A stretch of DNA of 64,000 nt from Bradyrhizobium frederickii (GCF_004570865.1 NZ_SPQS01000004.1:124001-188000), one strand, 5' to 3'; numbered from the stretch's first letter, positions 42,984 through 51,665 are shown. The notes: generated from the sequence alone by a model not told the origin. A program made the numbers and translations.

Positions 42984-43448
42984 TTACTTGTCTTCGCCGG
43001 AGATGGCATCGAGCCGCTGCAGCACCTTGACCCAGCCGTCGCTCATGTTGCGATAAGCGGTATCGTTCTTCGGCGTCACGAAGCCCGAATGCACCACGCG
43101 CACGCGCGTGCCTGCTTCAACCGGGGTGAGCGACCAGGTGACGACAGTGTCGAGCGCCGAGCCGTAACCGGTATTGCTCTCGTCGCCGCCCTCCCAGGCA
43201 TAGGCAAAGCGCTGGTTCGGCACGACCTCCAGAACGCGGCAATGGATCGTGCCGTCCCAGGCGCCGGCCGGATTGGTCTTGAAGGTGAAGGTGTTGCCCT
43301 CGACGGCCTCGAAACCGGTCGGCGGCATCAGCCAGCGCGCAATCAACTGGGCGCTGGTCAGCGCCTTCCAGATCGTCGCGACGGCGTGAGGGAAGACCTC
43401 GTCGATGACGATGTCTTGGGTTTGGACTTTGGAAGCAACGGCACTCAC
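42984..43448 (-). CDS. SRPBCC (AHSA1-like) protein
   Basis: This 154-residue START/Bet v1-fold protein of the AHSA1 type is commonly encoded beside an ArsR regulator, as here. IDEVFPHAVATIWKALTSAQ, LIARWLMPPTGFEAVEGN and the C-terminal DGWVKVLQRLDAI are typical. Its ligand is unknown. The start overlaps the arsR stop by four bases, so both are made from one transcript. Confidence 0.88.
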   Translation of the reverse strand: MSAVASKVQTQDIVIDEVFPHAVATIWKALTSAQLIARWLMPPTGFEAVEGNTFTFKTNPAGAWDGTIHCRVLEVVPNQRFAYAWEGGDESNTGYGSALDTVVTWSLTPVEAGTRVRVVHSGFVTPKNDTAYRNMSDGWVKVLQRLDAISGEDK

Positions 43449-43780
43449 GGATCGATCTCCTTCAACAGGTCACGCAGGTTCTGGAAGCGCTCGCGCCAGA
43501 ACACACCGTAATGGTCCATCCAGGTGACCAGGGGCTCGAGCCCCTGCGGTGCGGCGCGGTAATAGACGTTGCGGCCCTCGGCGCGCTCGGCGACGAGGCC
43601 CGCCTGCTTCAGCGACTTCAGGTGCTGCGAGACCGCGCCTTGGGTCACGCCGCTGCCGCGCGTCAGCTCGGCGACGCTGATCTCCTTGCTCTCGAACACG
43701 CGCTCGAACACGGCCCGCCGCGTCGGGTCGGCGAGGGCGCGCATCACGGTGGTGACGGGGTTTGGGGCAGCTTCGGTCAT
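43445..43780 (-). CDS. ArsR family regulator
   Basis: This 111-residue winged-helix regulator has ALADPTRRAVFERVF at the N-terminus and ISVAELTRGSGVTQGAVSQH as the helix-turn-helix. The metal-binding CxC motifs of true ArsR/SmtB proteins are absent, so it belongs to the SRPBCC-partnered subgroup. It should repress its own operon: two identical half-site pairs lie directly before its ATG at 43780, overlapping the promoter. Confidence 0.92.
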   Translation of the reverse strand: MTEAAPNPVTTVMRALADPTRRAVFERVFESKEISVAELTRGSGVTQGAVSQHLKSLKQAGLVAERAEGRNVYYRAAPQGLEPLVTWMDHYGVFWRERFQNLRDLLKEIDP

Positions 43781-43786
43781 GGCGTT

Positions 43787-43822
43787 AAATTAGTATACGC
43801 TAATTCATTAGTCAAGGCTAAT
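43787..43822 (-). promoter_or_regulatory. Tandem ArsR operator and promoter
   Basis: Two copies of ATTAG-N6-CTAAT (43789-43804 and 43807-43822) are centred 18 bp apart. On the minus strand TTGACT (complement of 43810-43815) and TAATTT (complement of 43787-43792) form a promoter with 17-bp spacing. The operator copies cover both elements. The predicted transcript begins within a few bases of the ATG at 43780, so the message may be almost leaderless. Confidence 0.72.
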
Positions 43823-43850
43823 TTGTGCATCTTGCTCAAGCTCCTTACGC

Positions 43851-43879
43851 TTGACGATGACTGACTAGTCAGTCATAAA
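43851..43879 (+). promoter_or_regulatory. TetR operator inside the promoter of the export operon
   Basis: A perfect 20-bp palindrome, ATGACTGACTAGTCAGTCAT (43857-43876), fills the spacer between TTGACG (43851-43856) and CATAAA (43874-43879), which are 17 bp apart. The transcript would start near the ATG at 43886. This is a typical TetR autorepression site. Confidence 0.78.
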
Positions 43880-43885
43880 TGGTCC

Positions 43886-44572
43886 ATGACGAAGAAATCG
43901 ACCAGGCTCGCCAAAACGTCTGCAGAGGGTGGAGACCATCCATCCGCGACCCGCGCGGAGATGCCCGCGTCGAACCGCGCGGCGCGCGCGCTGGAGCGGC
44001 GCGCGGCGATCGTCGAGGCGGCGATGGAGGAATTCATCGCCCGCGGCTTTGCCGCGACGCGGCTCGACGACATCGCCAAGCGCGCCGGTGTCGCCAAGGG
44101 CACGATCTATCTGCACTTCAAGGACAAGGAATCGATGTTCGAGGAGCTGGTGCGCATCGTGATCGTGCCGGTCGTGGCGCGGCTGACTGCGCTGCCACCG
44201 CCGACGGGCTCGGTGCGCGACCTCATCGAGGCCTTTGCCGGCAACTTCCTCAAAGAGGTCATCGGCACCAGGCGCGGCGATCTGGTGCGGCTGATCGTGG
44301 CGGAGGGGCCGCGCTTTCCGGCCGTCGCCGACTTCTACTACCGTGAGGTCGTCTCGCGCGGCATCGCCGCCATGCGGGGGCTGATCGAGCTCGGCATCGC
44401 CCGCGGCGAGATCCGCCAGAAGGACCTCGCGCGCTATCCGCAGATCCTGGTCGCGCCGGCGATGATCGCGGTGATCTGGCAGAGCCTGTTTGCGCGGCAT
44501 GCGCCGCTCGACGCGCAGGACATGCTGCGCGTCCATCTCGATCTGATTTTTGGCGAACGGAGGACGACATGA
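43886..44572 (+). CDS. TetR/AcrR family repressor of export operon
   Basis: This 228-residue regulator has a helix-turn-helix at about residues 62-85 (LDDIAKRAGVAKGTIYLHFK) and a C-terminal ligand domain. An N-terminal extension of about 30 polar residues is present. It overlaps the HlyD-type gene by four bases (ATGA) and is the first gene of the operon. The architecture matches CecR (YbiH) with ybhGFSR. The palindrome in the promoter is the expected operator. The start is the ATG at 43886 with little or no leader. Confidence 0.92.
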   Translation: MTKKSTRLAKTSAEGGDHPSATRAEMPASNRAARALERRAAIVEAAMEEFIARGFAATRLDDIAKRAGVAKGTIYLHFKDKESMFEELVRIVIVPVVARLTALPPPTGSVRDLIEAFAGNFLKEVIGTRRGDLVRLIVAEGPRFPAVADFYYREVVSRGIAAMRGLIELGIARGEIRQKDLARYPQILVAPAMIAVIWQSLFARHAPLDAQDMLRVHLDLIFGERRTT

Positions 44573-45486
44573 GGTCGTCGCGAACCATTTCTCACCTCAT
44601 CCTGGGGAGCGCGGAACGCGCGTCTCGAAGGATGCAGGCCCGGCTGCGGCTCCTCGCCCTTCGAGACGCCGCTGCGCGGCTCCTCAGGGGGAGAGATCGA
44701 CAGCAATATCTGCCGCGCCTTTGCTCGATCGTGGTTCTGGCGCTCGCGACCTCGCTTGCCGGGTGCAATGAGAAGCGCGATCCCGGCTTCCAGGGCTGGG
44801 TCGAGGCCGACATGATCTTCGTCAGTCCGGACGAAGCGGGACGGGTGACGAAGCTCAATGTCCGCGAGGGCGACGAGGTCAAGGTCGGCGACGCCCTCTA
44901 TTCCGTCGATGACGATCTCCAGCGCGCCGATCTCAACCAGAACAAGGCGACGCTGGCGAATGCGCAGCAGACCTATGATCGCGCGGCCTCGCTGAGCAAG
45001 TCCGGCTCGGGCACGCAGGCCAATCTCGACTCCGCCGTGTCAGCGTTGCGTGTCGCGGAAGCGCGGGTGGCGACGTCGGAAACGCGGATGGCGCGGCGCA
45101 AGGGCTTTGCGCCCGTTGCCGGCACCATCCAGCAGATTTATTTCCGCGAGGGGGAGATGGTGGCGGCGCAGCGGCCAGTGCTGTCGATCATGCCGCCCGG
45201 CAACATGAAGCTGCGCTTCTTCGTGCCGGAGACGGCGCTGCCGAAGCTTTCGATCGGCGATACGGTGCGCGTCTCCTGCGACAATTGCGCGGCCGATCTG
45301 ACCGCAAAGATCTATTTCATCGCGACCTCGGCCGAATACACCCCGCCGGTCATCTACAGCCTCGATGAGCGCAGCAAGCTGGTCTATCTGGTCCAGGCGC
45401 GGCCCTCGCGCCCCGACGCGCTACGGGTCGGCCAGCCGATCGACATCTATCTCAACCCCAAGACTCCGGTGGCGGACAAGCGATGA
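44569..45486 (+). CDS. HlyD/YbhG-type periplasmic adaptor, probable lipoprotein
   Basis: This 305-residue membrane fusion protein has lipobox LATSLAGC (Cys66), then GWVEADMIFVSPDEAGRVTKL (barrel-sandwich start), a short coiled-coil hairpin (about 110-160) and a beta-barrel. It links the inner-membrane ABC exporter to an outer-membrane channel. The start overlaps the TetR stop. Codons for about residues 9-41 are a repeat element (44595-44692), giving an unusually long, Arg/Leu-rich segment before the lipoprotein signal. A later start is possible, but none is obvious except non-ATG codons. Confidence 0.85.
   Translation: MRSSRTISHLILGSAERASRRMQARLRLLALRDAAARLLRGRDRQQYLPRLCSIVVLALATSLAGCNEKRDPGFQGWVEADMIFVSPDEAGRVTKLNVREGDEVKVGDALYSVDDDLQRADLNQNKATLANAQQTYDRAASLSKSGSGTQANLDSAVSALRVAEARVATSETRMARRKGFAPVAGTIQQIYFREGEMVAAQRPVLSIMPPGNMKLRFFVPETALPKLSIGDTVRVSCDNCAADLTAKIYFIATSAEYTPPVIYSLDERSKLVYLVQARPSRPDALRVGQPIDIYLNPKTPVADKR
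44595..44692. repeat. Inverted repeat element inside the HlyD-type gene
   Basis: Arms GTCTCGAAGG (44622-44631) and CCTTCGAGAC (44658-44667) plus outer CCTCATCCTGGGG / TCCTCAGGGGGA segments match the pattern of intergenic 'cctcat..gaggagc' repeats in Bradyrhizobium. Here it lies within the reading frame of the adaptor gene. Confidence 0.6.
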
Positions 45487-46415
45487 ACGGCGGCAATGGC
45501 ATCGCGATCGACGTCAAGGGCCTGAGCAAATCGTTCGGCGGCCGCGAGGTCGTGCACGATCTGTCGATGCAGGTGAGGCGCGGCTCGATCTACGGATTCC
45601 TCGGGCCGAACGGCTCCGGCAAGACCACCACCATCCGCATCCTCTGCGGGCTGCTCACGCCCGACAGCGGCGAGGGCACCTGCCTCGGCTACGATATCCG
45701 GCGCGATGCCGAGAAGATCAAGCGCCAGGTCGGCTACATGACCCAGCGCTTCAGCCTGTATCAGGATCTCTCCGTGCGCGAGAACCTCGAATTCGTCGCG
45801 CGGCTCTACGGCCTTGCTGACGCGCGCGGCGCCGCACGCGACATGGTCAAGCGGCTCGGGCTCTCAGGGCGCGAGGAGCAGCTTGCGGGCGAGCTTTCCG
45901 GCGGCTGGAAACAGCGGCTGGCTCTCGGAGCCTGCACGCTGCCCAATCCGCAATTATTGCTGCTCGACGAGCCCACCGCCGGCGTAGACCCCAAGGCGCG
46001 GCGCGATTTCTGGAACGAGATCCATGCGCTCGCCGCCGAGGGCCTCACCGTGCTGGTCTCGACCCATTACATGGACGAGGCCGAGCGCTGCCACGAGATC
46101 GCCTACATCGCCTATGGCCACCTCCTCGCCAACGGGACCGTGGACGAGGTGATCGCGAAATCCGCGCTGACGACCTACACGGTGACGGGCGAGGACCTCA
46201 ACGCGCTTGCGGCCGAGCTCATCGGCAAGGCGGGGATCGACATGGTGGCGCCGTTCGGCTCCTCGCTGCACGTTTCGGGGCGCGACGTCGCCGCGCTCGA
46301 AACCAGCATCGGGCCGTGGCGCGAAAGAAGCGGCCTGCACTGGCAGAAATCGCATCCATCGCTGGAAGATGTCTTCATCGAATTGATGAACCGCTCCAGG
46401 GACAATTTCCAATGA
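45483..46415 (+). CDS. ABC exporter ATPase (ABC-2 type)
   Basis: This 310-residue single-domain ABC ATPase has Walker A GPNGSGKTTT, signature ELSGGWKQRLALG and Walker B LLLLDEPTAGVDPKARRDFW, followed by the STHYMDEAERC switch region. YbhF, the analogue in Escherichia coli, is a double-length ATPase; here one domain is present, so a homodimer is likely. The start overlaps the adaptor stop and its stop overlaps the permease by four bases. Confidence 0.93.
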   Translation: MNGGNGIAIDVKGLSKSFGGREVVHDLSMQVRRGSIYGFLGPNGSGKTTTIRILCGLLTPDSGEGTCLGYDIRRDAEKIKRQVGYMTQRFSLYQDLSVRENLEFVARLYGLADARGAARDMVKRLGLSGREEQLAGELSGGWKQRLALGACTLPNPQLLLLDEPTAGVDPKARRDFWNEIHALAAEGLTVLVSTHYMDEAERCHEIAYIAYGHLLANGTVDEVIAKSALTTYTVTGEDLNALAAELIGKAGIDMVAPFGSSLHVSGRDVAALETSIGPWRERSGLHWQKSHPSLEDVFIELMNRSRDNFQ

Positions 46416-47575
46416 GCACCATCCAGGCAACCGGCCCCGAACGGGGGATCCGCGACCGCTTCGGCTTCTGGCGCCGCACCTATGCCATGATGGCGAAGGA
46501 GTTCATTCAGCTTCGGCGGGACCGCGTCTCGTTCGCGATGATGGTGGCGATCCCGGTGATGCAGCTTCTGTTGTTCGGCTATGCCATCAACACCACGCCG
46601 CACCATCTGCCGAGCGCGGTGCTAATTCAGGAGGAATCCGATCTCGCTCGCTCGGTCCTGAAAGCGTTGGAGAATACCGCCTATTTCCGCTTCGTCTACG
46701 AAGTGCACGACGTGGACGATTTCGACAACCTGCTGAAGTCCGGCAAGGTGCTGTTCGGCGTCGAGATCCCGCGCGGCTTCGAACGGGCGGTGCGGCGTGG
46801 CGACAAGCCGGCGCTGCTGGTCGCAGCCGACGCGACCGATCCGGTCGCCGCAAGCGCCGCACTCGGCTCGCTCGGGATGCTCGTGCAGACCGCTCTCCAG
46901 CACGACCTCTATATTGGCGATGCGCCGGCACTGCCGTTCGAGATCCGGGCGCATGCACGCTACAATCCGGCCGCGGAATCGCGGCTCAACATCGTGCCGG
47001 GACTGGTCGGCACCATCCTTACCATGACCATGCTGATCTTCACCGCGCTGTCGGTGACGCGCGAGATTGAACGCGGCACCATGGAAAGCCTCCTGTCGAT
47101 GCCGATCAAGCCGGTCGAGGTCATGCTCGGCAAGATCATTCCCTACATCCTGGTCGGCTTCATCCAAGCCTTCCTGATCGTCAATATCGGAGTGTTCCTG
47201 TTCGGTGTGCCGGTGCTCGGCAATCTGCTCCTGCTGGCGGCACTCTCGACCCTCTTCATCGCCGCAAATCTCGCGATTGGCTACACGTTCTCCACCATCG
47301 CGCAGAATCAGCTGCAGGCGATACAGATGTCGTTCATGTTCTTTCTGCCGAGCATTCTGCTGTCCGGCTTCATGTTTCCGTTCGCAGGCATGCCGGTCTG
47401 GGCGCAATATGTCGGCGAATGCCTGCCGCTGACCCATTATCTGCGCATCGTCCGCGCCATCATGTTGAAGGGCGCGACGATGCAGAATTTGCACTTCGAC
47501 ACGCTGGCGCTGGCGGCTTTGATGTTGCTCGCCATGACCATCGCCGTGACGCGCTTCCGCCGTACGCTGGATTGA
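46412..47575 (+). CDS. ABC-2 type transporter permease
   Basis: This 387-residue permease has an N-terminal helix (about residues 40-60), a periplasmic domain (about 65-190) and five C-terminal helices. It ends with a typical ABC-2 signature region (TREIERGTMESLLSMPIKPVEVMLGK, LTHYLRIVRAIMLKG). It matches YbhS/YbhR-type permeases, and only one such gene is present. The substrate is unknown; related pumps export drugs or cations. The start at 46412 overlaps the ATPase stop. Confidence 0.92.
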   Translation: MSTIQATGPERGIRDRFGFWRRTYAMMAKEFIQLRRDRVSFAMMVAIPVMQLLLFGYAINTTPHHLPSAVLIQEESDLARSVLKALENTAYFRFVYEVHDVDDFDNLLKSGKVLFGVEIPRGFERAVRRGDKPALLVAADATDPVAASAALGSLGMLVQTALQHDLYIGDAPALPFEIRAHARYNPAAESRLNIVPGLVGTILTMTMLIFTALSVTREIERGTMESLLSMPIKPVEVMLGKIIPYILVGFIQAFLIVNIGVFLFGVPVLGNLLLLAALSTLFIAANLAIGYTFSTIAQNQLQAIQMSFMFFLPSILLSGFMFPFAGMPVWAQYVGECLPLTHYLRIVRAIMLKGATMQNLHFDTLALAALMLLAMTIAVTRFRRTLD

Positions 47576-47604
47576 GGCACAATGCCCCGGAATCGAGGGG
47601 CGGA

Positions 47605-48912
47605 ATGGCCAAGTTTGCAAGCAGGAAGACGCGGCAGCATGCCGTGCTATCGGAGGATTTCGAGCGCGAGCTGACGCGGGAGGTGTTGCGTACCGAGCTG
47701 CTGCGGGTGCGGGCGCTGATCGCGACGGGCTGCGTCATGATGCTGTTGCTCACCGCGATCAATCTGATCGACCCCAGTGTGGTGAACCGGGTCTGGCGTG
47801 GAACGGAAGGCATCTTCGAGGTCTACGGCCTCCTGGTCGGCTTCATCCTGTTCGAGGTCTGGGTCCACACCCAGATCAGGAAGAACCTCCGGCTCGATCG
47901 CGACCTGCCGGTGGTCAGGCGCTATATCGGCACGCTGATCGAGACCTCGCTGCCCACGGTGATCCTGGTCCTGCAGACCCGGACCATGGGCGCAAGCCAG
48001 GCGATCGGCTTCGCCGTGCCGCTGATGTACTTCATCTTCGTCATCCTCTCGACCCTGCGGCTCGACTTCTGGCTCTCGGCGTTTACGGGTTTCGTCGCCG
48101 CGGCCGGGCTTCTCTCCGTCGCGCTGCTCTACAACGCGGCCGACGAGACCGGCGAACCGCTGATCTATTTCCACGCCGTGCGCAGCATCGTCATCCTGAT
48201 CTGCGGCGTGCTGGCGGGCGCGGTCGGCGCTCAGCTGCGCCGCCAGTTCGCCGCGAGCATTGCGGCGGCGACCGCGCGCGACCGGGTGACGAACCTGTTC
48301 GGCCAGCACGTCTCTCCGCAGGTGGTGGAGCGGTTGATGGCGGCGGGCACCAGCGGGGGCGGCGACGTCCGCCGCGTCGCGGTGATGTTCGTGGATTTTC
48401 GCGGCTTCACCGCCGGCGCGCGATCGCGCAGCCCGCGGGAGGTGGTCGACCGGCTCGACGGCGCCTTTGCGGTGCTGGTGGACATCCTCGACCGTCACGG
48501 CGGCATCGTGAACAAGTTCCTGGGCGATGGCTTCCTCGCTTTGTTCGGCGCGCCGCTGGAGGCCTCCGACGCCGCGCAGCGTGCGGTTGCCGCTGGCCGC
48601 GAGATGCTACAAGCGATGGACCGCATCAATGCGCAGACGAACTGGCCGCTGCGCATCGGCATCGGCATTCATGTCGGCGAGGTCGTCGCCGGCAATATCG
48701 GCTCACCCCGCCGCAAGGAGTACACCGTGATCGGCGACACCGTGAACTTCGCCTCGCGGCTGGAGGCGCTGAACAAGGAGTTCGGCTCGCAGCTCTTGAT
48801 TTCCGCGACCGTGCGCGAGGCGCTCGGCGAGGCCGGCAGCGATGCGGTCGCGCTCGGCGAGGTCGAGGTGCGCGGCTACGAGCAGAAGGTGCCGGTGTTT
48901 CAGCTGGGGTAG
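47605..48912 (+). CDS. Membrane class III adenylate cyclase
   Basis: This 435-residue protein has six membrane helices (about residues 36-215) and a C-terminal class III cyclase domain (about 255-425). It contains the metal-binding Asp264 in VMFVDFRGFTAG and Asp308 in VNKFLGDGFLALFG, and IGIGIHVGEVVAGNIGS. DTVNFASRLEALNKEFG is a cyclase signature. The expected product is cAMP. The ATG at 47605 is chosen because GAGGGGCGGA precedes it. It follows the exporter operon by 29 bp and could be cotranscribed. Confidence 0.92.
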   Translation: MAKFASRKTRQHAVLSEDFERELTREVLRTELLRVRALIATGCVMMLLLTAINLIDPSVVNRVWRGTEGIFEVYGLLVGFILFEVWVHTQIRKNLRLDRDLPVVRRYIGTLIETSLPTVILVLQTRTMGASQAIGFAVPLMYFIFVILSTLRLDFWLSAFTGFVAAAGLLSVALLYNAADETGEPLIYFHAVRSIVILICGVLAGAVGAQLRRQFAASIAAATARDRVTNLFGQHVSPQVVERLMAAGTSGGGDVRRVAVMFVDFRGFTAGARSRSPREVVDRLDGAFAVLVDILDRHGGIVNKFLGDGFLALFGAPLEASDAAQRAVAAGREMLQAMDRINAQTNWPLRIGIGIHVGEVVAGNIGSPRRKEYTVIGDTVNFASRLEALNKEFGSQLLISATVREALGEAGSDAVALGEVEVRGYEQKVPVFQLG

Positions 48913-49069
48913 CGCGCCTTCACAGGTCACTCCCGCTTCATCGAAGCAGAGTCGCGCTGGCGATTGCTCCGATTGCACCGAATTTTGGGGCATGACGAGC
49001 GATATCGCCGGCTTGTAGACTGCCGGCGATGCGGCCGGTTGCGGCCGCGACTTGCATGGGGAAGTGACG

Positions 49070-49984
49070 ATGCAGCGCCGCTACATCACCGTCGACGTAT
49101 TCACCGACCGCGCCTTCGGCGGCAACCAGCTCGCCGTGGTGCTCGACGCCGGCGGGCTCACGACGGCGCAGATGCAGGCGATCGCCACCGAGTTCAACTA
49201 TTCCGAGACCACCTTCGTGCTGCCGCCGCGCGACAAGGCCAACGATGCGCAGGTGCGCATCTTCACGCCGGTGCAGGAGCTTGCCTTTGCGGGCCATCCC
49301 AACGTTGGCACCGCCTTCGTGCTCGCCTCGATGGCGAAGGAGCCGAAGGCGCGTCTGCTGTTCGAGGAGAAGGCCGGGCTCGTGCCCGTCGACATCGTGA
49401 GAGAGCAGGGCCGGGTGACCAGGACCGAGCTGACCGCGCCGCAGCCGCTGGAGCGGCTCTCACGACTGTCGGCTGCCGAAGCCGCGAGCTGCATCTCGCT
49501 CGTCGCGGACGACATCAAGACAGACATTCACGAGCCTGAGATCGTTACCGTCGGGAATGCATTTCTGGTGTTGGAGCTGCATTCGCGCGAGGCGCTGAAG
49601 CGCGCTCGGCCAAATGCGGCAGCCTACGGCGAGGTCTTGCCGCGCGACGGGGCCCGCTCGGTGTGGTTCTATACGCGCGACGTGCCCGCGGCGGAGGTGC
49701 CTTGCGAACGCCAGGCGCGGATGTTCATGCGCGGCGCCAGCGGTCTCGTCGAGGATCCCGCCACCGGGAGCGCGACGGTCGCCGCGGCCGCGCTGTTCGC
49801 CGATCTCGATCCCGTGCGCGACGGCGAGCTCAAGCTCACCATCGGCCAGGGTTTTGACATGGGCCGGCCGAGCTTCCTGCTGACGCGCGTGCGCAAGCAG
49901 GACGGCAAGATCGTCTCGGCCCATGTCGGCGGCAGCTGCGTGCAGATGATGGAAGGGACGTTTAGGCTCGCGGGGGAGGGCTAG
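49070..49984 (+). CDS. PhzF family isomerase
   Basis: This 304-residue PhzF-family (diaminopimelate epimerase fold) protein has a catalytic Glu46 in FNYSETTFV. RIFTPVQELAFAGHPNVGTA and SGLVEDPATGSATVAAAALF are the two family signatures. No phenazine cluster is present, so it is probably a house-keeping or catabolic isomerase. The ATG at 49070 has GGGGAAG upstream. It is monocistronic, with a repeat element beyond its stop. Confidence 0.93.
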   Translation: MQRRYITVDVFTDRAFGGNQLAVVLDAGGLTTAQMQAIATEFNYSETTFVLPPRDKANDAQVRIFTPVQELAFAGHPNVGTAFVLASMAKEPKARLLFEEKAGLVPVDIVREQGRVTRTELTAPQPLERLSRLSAAEAASCISLVADDIKTDIHEPEIVTVGNAFLVLELHSREALKRARPNAAAYGEVLPRDGARSVWFYTRDVPAAEVPCERQARMFMRGASGLVEDPATGSATVAAAALFADLDPVRDGELKLTIGQGFDMGRPSFLLTRVRKQDGKIVSAHVGGSCVQMMEGTFRLAGEG

Positions 49985-49991
49985 GGGTAGC

Positions 49992-50096
49992 CGTCATTCC
50001 GGAGCAGCGCGAAGCGCTGAGCCCGGAATCCATTTGTCCGCCGACTCTGCCGCTTGATGGATTCCGGGTTCGCGCTACGCGCGCCCCGGAATGACG
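49992..50096. repeat. Intergenic inverted repeat, 'attccggggc' family
   Basis: CGTCATTCCGGAGCAGCGCG at the left and CGCGCGCCCCGGAATGACG at the right are the arms, with GGAATCCAT / ATGGATTCC inside. It lies between convergent phzF and the DUF488 gene. Confidence 0.75.
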
Positions 50097-50103
50097 CCCG
50101 CAA

Positions 50104-50565
50104 CTACACCTGCCGTCCCGCCAGATTCTTCACCGCGACCCCATCGCGTTCCTCGATGATCTCCGCGATCATCTGGCGGTGGCAATGAGTATGGTCGCGC
50201 TCATAGCAGAGCAGGCACACCGGGCCCGCCTTCTTCACCAGCGCCGAGAGCTCGTCCATCGCTTCCCTGGCCTCGGGCGCCTTCAGGTGCTTTGAAAAAA
50301 TTCTCTCGAGCACGTCGTATTGTCCGCTGCGTGCGGCGAGGCGGCCTTCCCTGGGCGTGCCGAGCGCGGCGAGGTGGACATAGGCGATGCCGCGTTCGTC
50401 GAGCCCCGCCGCAAGCTGCTTCTTGGAAAAGCCCGGCCGGCGCGACGACGTCACCGCGCGCACATCGACCACGAGCTTGACGCCGGCCCCTTCCAGCTCG
50501 TCCAGCACCGCCTTGGACGGCGTCTGTTCATAACCGATGGTGAACAGCTTTCTCGCCTTTGCCAT
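50104..50565 (-). CDS. DUF488 family protein
   Basis: This 153-residue protein has a typical DUF488 pattern: LFTIGYEQTPSKAVLDEL at the N-terminus, VVDVRAVTSSRRPGFSKKQL, and VCLLCYERDHTHCHRQMIAE with the clustered Cys and His. Function is unknown, although the fold suggests a nuclease- or phosphodiesterase-like activity. The ATG at 50565 follows GAGGTGGTCC. It stands beside the DUF72 gene, separated by a repeat element. Confidence 0.88.
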   Translation of the reverse strand: MAKARKLFTIGYEQTPSKAVLDELEGAGVKLVVDVRAVTSSRRPGFSKKQLAAGLDERGIAYVHLAALGTPREGRLAARSGQYDVLERIFSKHLKAPEAREAMDELSALVKKAGPVCLLCYERDHTHCHRQMIAEIIEERDGVAVKNLAGRQV

Positions 50566-50590
50566 GGACCACCTCAAGTTATGACAGGGC

Positions 50591-50676
50591 CGTCATGCCC
50601 GGGCTTGTCCCGGGCATCCACGTTCTTCGTGCCGCGCAGCAGATCGTGGATGGCCGGGACAAGCCCGGCCATGACG
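50591..50676. repeat. Intergenic inverted repeat, 'catgcccggg' family
   Basis: CGTCATGCCCGGGCTTGTCC from 50591 and GGACAAGCCCGGCCATGACG to 50676 form the arms. I know this as a widespread rhizobial intergenic element. It lies between the DUF488 and DUF72 genes. Confidence 0.8.
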
Positions 50677-50726
50677 TGTGGAGGCTTCGGTGCTCTCAAC
50701 TACAAGCGACAAAGGCCATAGCTCGC

Positions 50727-51584
50727 TCAGCTCACCCGCGCGATCAGTTCCATGGCGCCGGCCGGTGCGCGCACCTTGCCCTCGTGGATGACATAGGCGA
50801 ACACGTCGCGCGGCTCTTTCTTCGGCTTGGCTTTGTCAACTTTCGGCAGGTCGTCCGGTTCACCGCCCGAAGCCCAGGCTTGAAAGCGCTCGGCCCAGGC
50901 ATCGAGCTGCTTCGGCGGGTAGCAGGTCTTGATCTCGTCATTGCCCTTCTGAAGCCGGGCATAGACGAAATCGCCGGCAACATCGGCGATGGCGGGATAT
51001 TTGCCGTGCTCGGCGAACACGACAGGCGTCTCGAATTCGCGGATCAGCGCCACGAAATCCGGCGTGCAAAAACTGTCGTGGCGGACCTCGACGACGTGGC
51101 GCAGTGCGCGCCCGGCGAGCTTGCGCGGCAGCAGCTCCAGGAACTTGCCGAAATCGGCGCCGTCGAATTTCTTGGTCGGCGCGAACTGCCACAGCGCCGG
51201 CCCAAGATGATCGCCGAGTTCCAGCACGCCGGAATCATAGAAGCGCTTGATGGAATCGCCTGCTTCCGCCAGCACGCGGCGATTGGTGGCAAAGCGCGGT
51301 CCCTTCACCGAGAAAACGAAACCGTCGGGCACCTCGCTCGCCCATTTACGAAAGCTCTCCGGCTTCTGCGAGCCATAATAGGTGCCGTTGATCTCGATCG
51401 AGGTCAGCTTCGAGGCCGCATAAGATAGCTCCTTCGCCTGCGCCAGCTTCTCCGGATAGAACACGCCGCGCCAGGGCTCGAAGGTCCAGCCGCCGATTCC
51501 GATGAAGATGTTGCCGGATTTTTTGGACGCGGTTTTTGCTTTGGCCACGGAGGATCTCGCATCGACGGGGAGGGAAGACTTCAT
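50727..51584 (-). CDS. DUF72 family TIM-barrel protein
   Basis: This 285-residue DUF72 protein shows FIGIGGWTFEPWRGVFYPEK, LTSIEINGTYYGSQKPESF, GFVFSVKGPRFATN, FAPTKKF and VEVRHDSF in the right order. The fold is a TIM barrel. A catalytic function has not been demonstrated to my knowledge. The ATG at 51584 is used, with a weak ribosome site; the in-frame TTG at 51593 is less likely. The C-terminal region is slightly extended with a Lys/Pro stretch (KVDKAKPKKEPRD). Confidence 0.9.
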   Translation of the reverse strand: MKSSLPVDARSSVAKAKTASKKSGNIFIGIGGWTFEPWRGVFYPEKLAQAKELSYAASKLTSIEINGTYYGSQKPESFRKWASEVPDGFVFSVKGPRFATNRRVLAEAGDSIKRFYDSGVLELGDHLGPALWQFAPTKKFDGADFGKFLELLPRKLAGRALRHVVEVRHDSFCTPDFVALIREFETPVVFAEHGKYPAIADVAGDFVYARLQKGNDEIKTCYPPKQLDAWAERFQAWASGGEPDDLPKVDKAKPKKEPRDVFAYVIHEGKVRAPAGAMELIARVS

Positions 51585-51665
51585 CCTAGTCAAACGAGAT
51601 GTGATTGGCCAGTTCTCGCCTCCAGTCTAAGCTCGGCAGTGCGATCTACGAAAAAGGAGAACAAG

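Noticed and set aside
43445-43780. Arsenic-responsive ArsR
   Set aside because: The CxC metal-binding motif is missing and the operon encodes SRPBCC and GFA proteins, not arsenic pumps.
44569-47575. Complete ybhGFSR operon
   Set aside because: Only one single-domain ATPase and one permease are present, so the names were not transferred.
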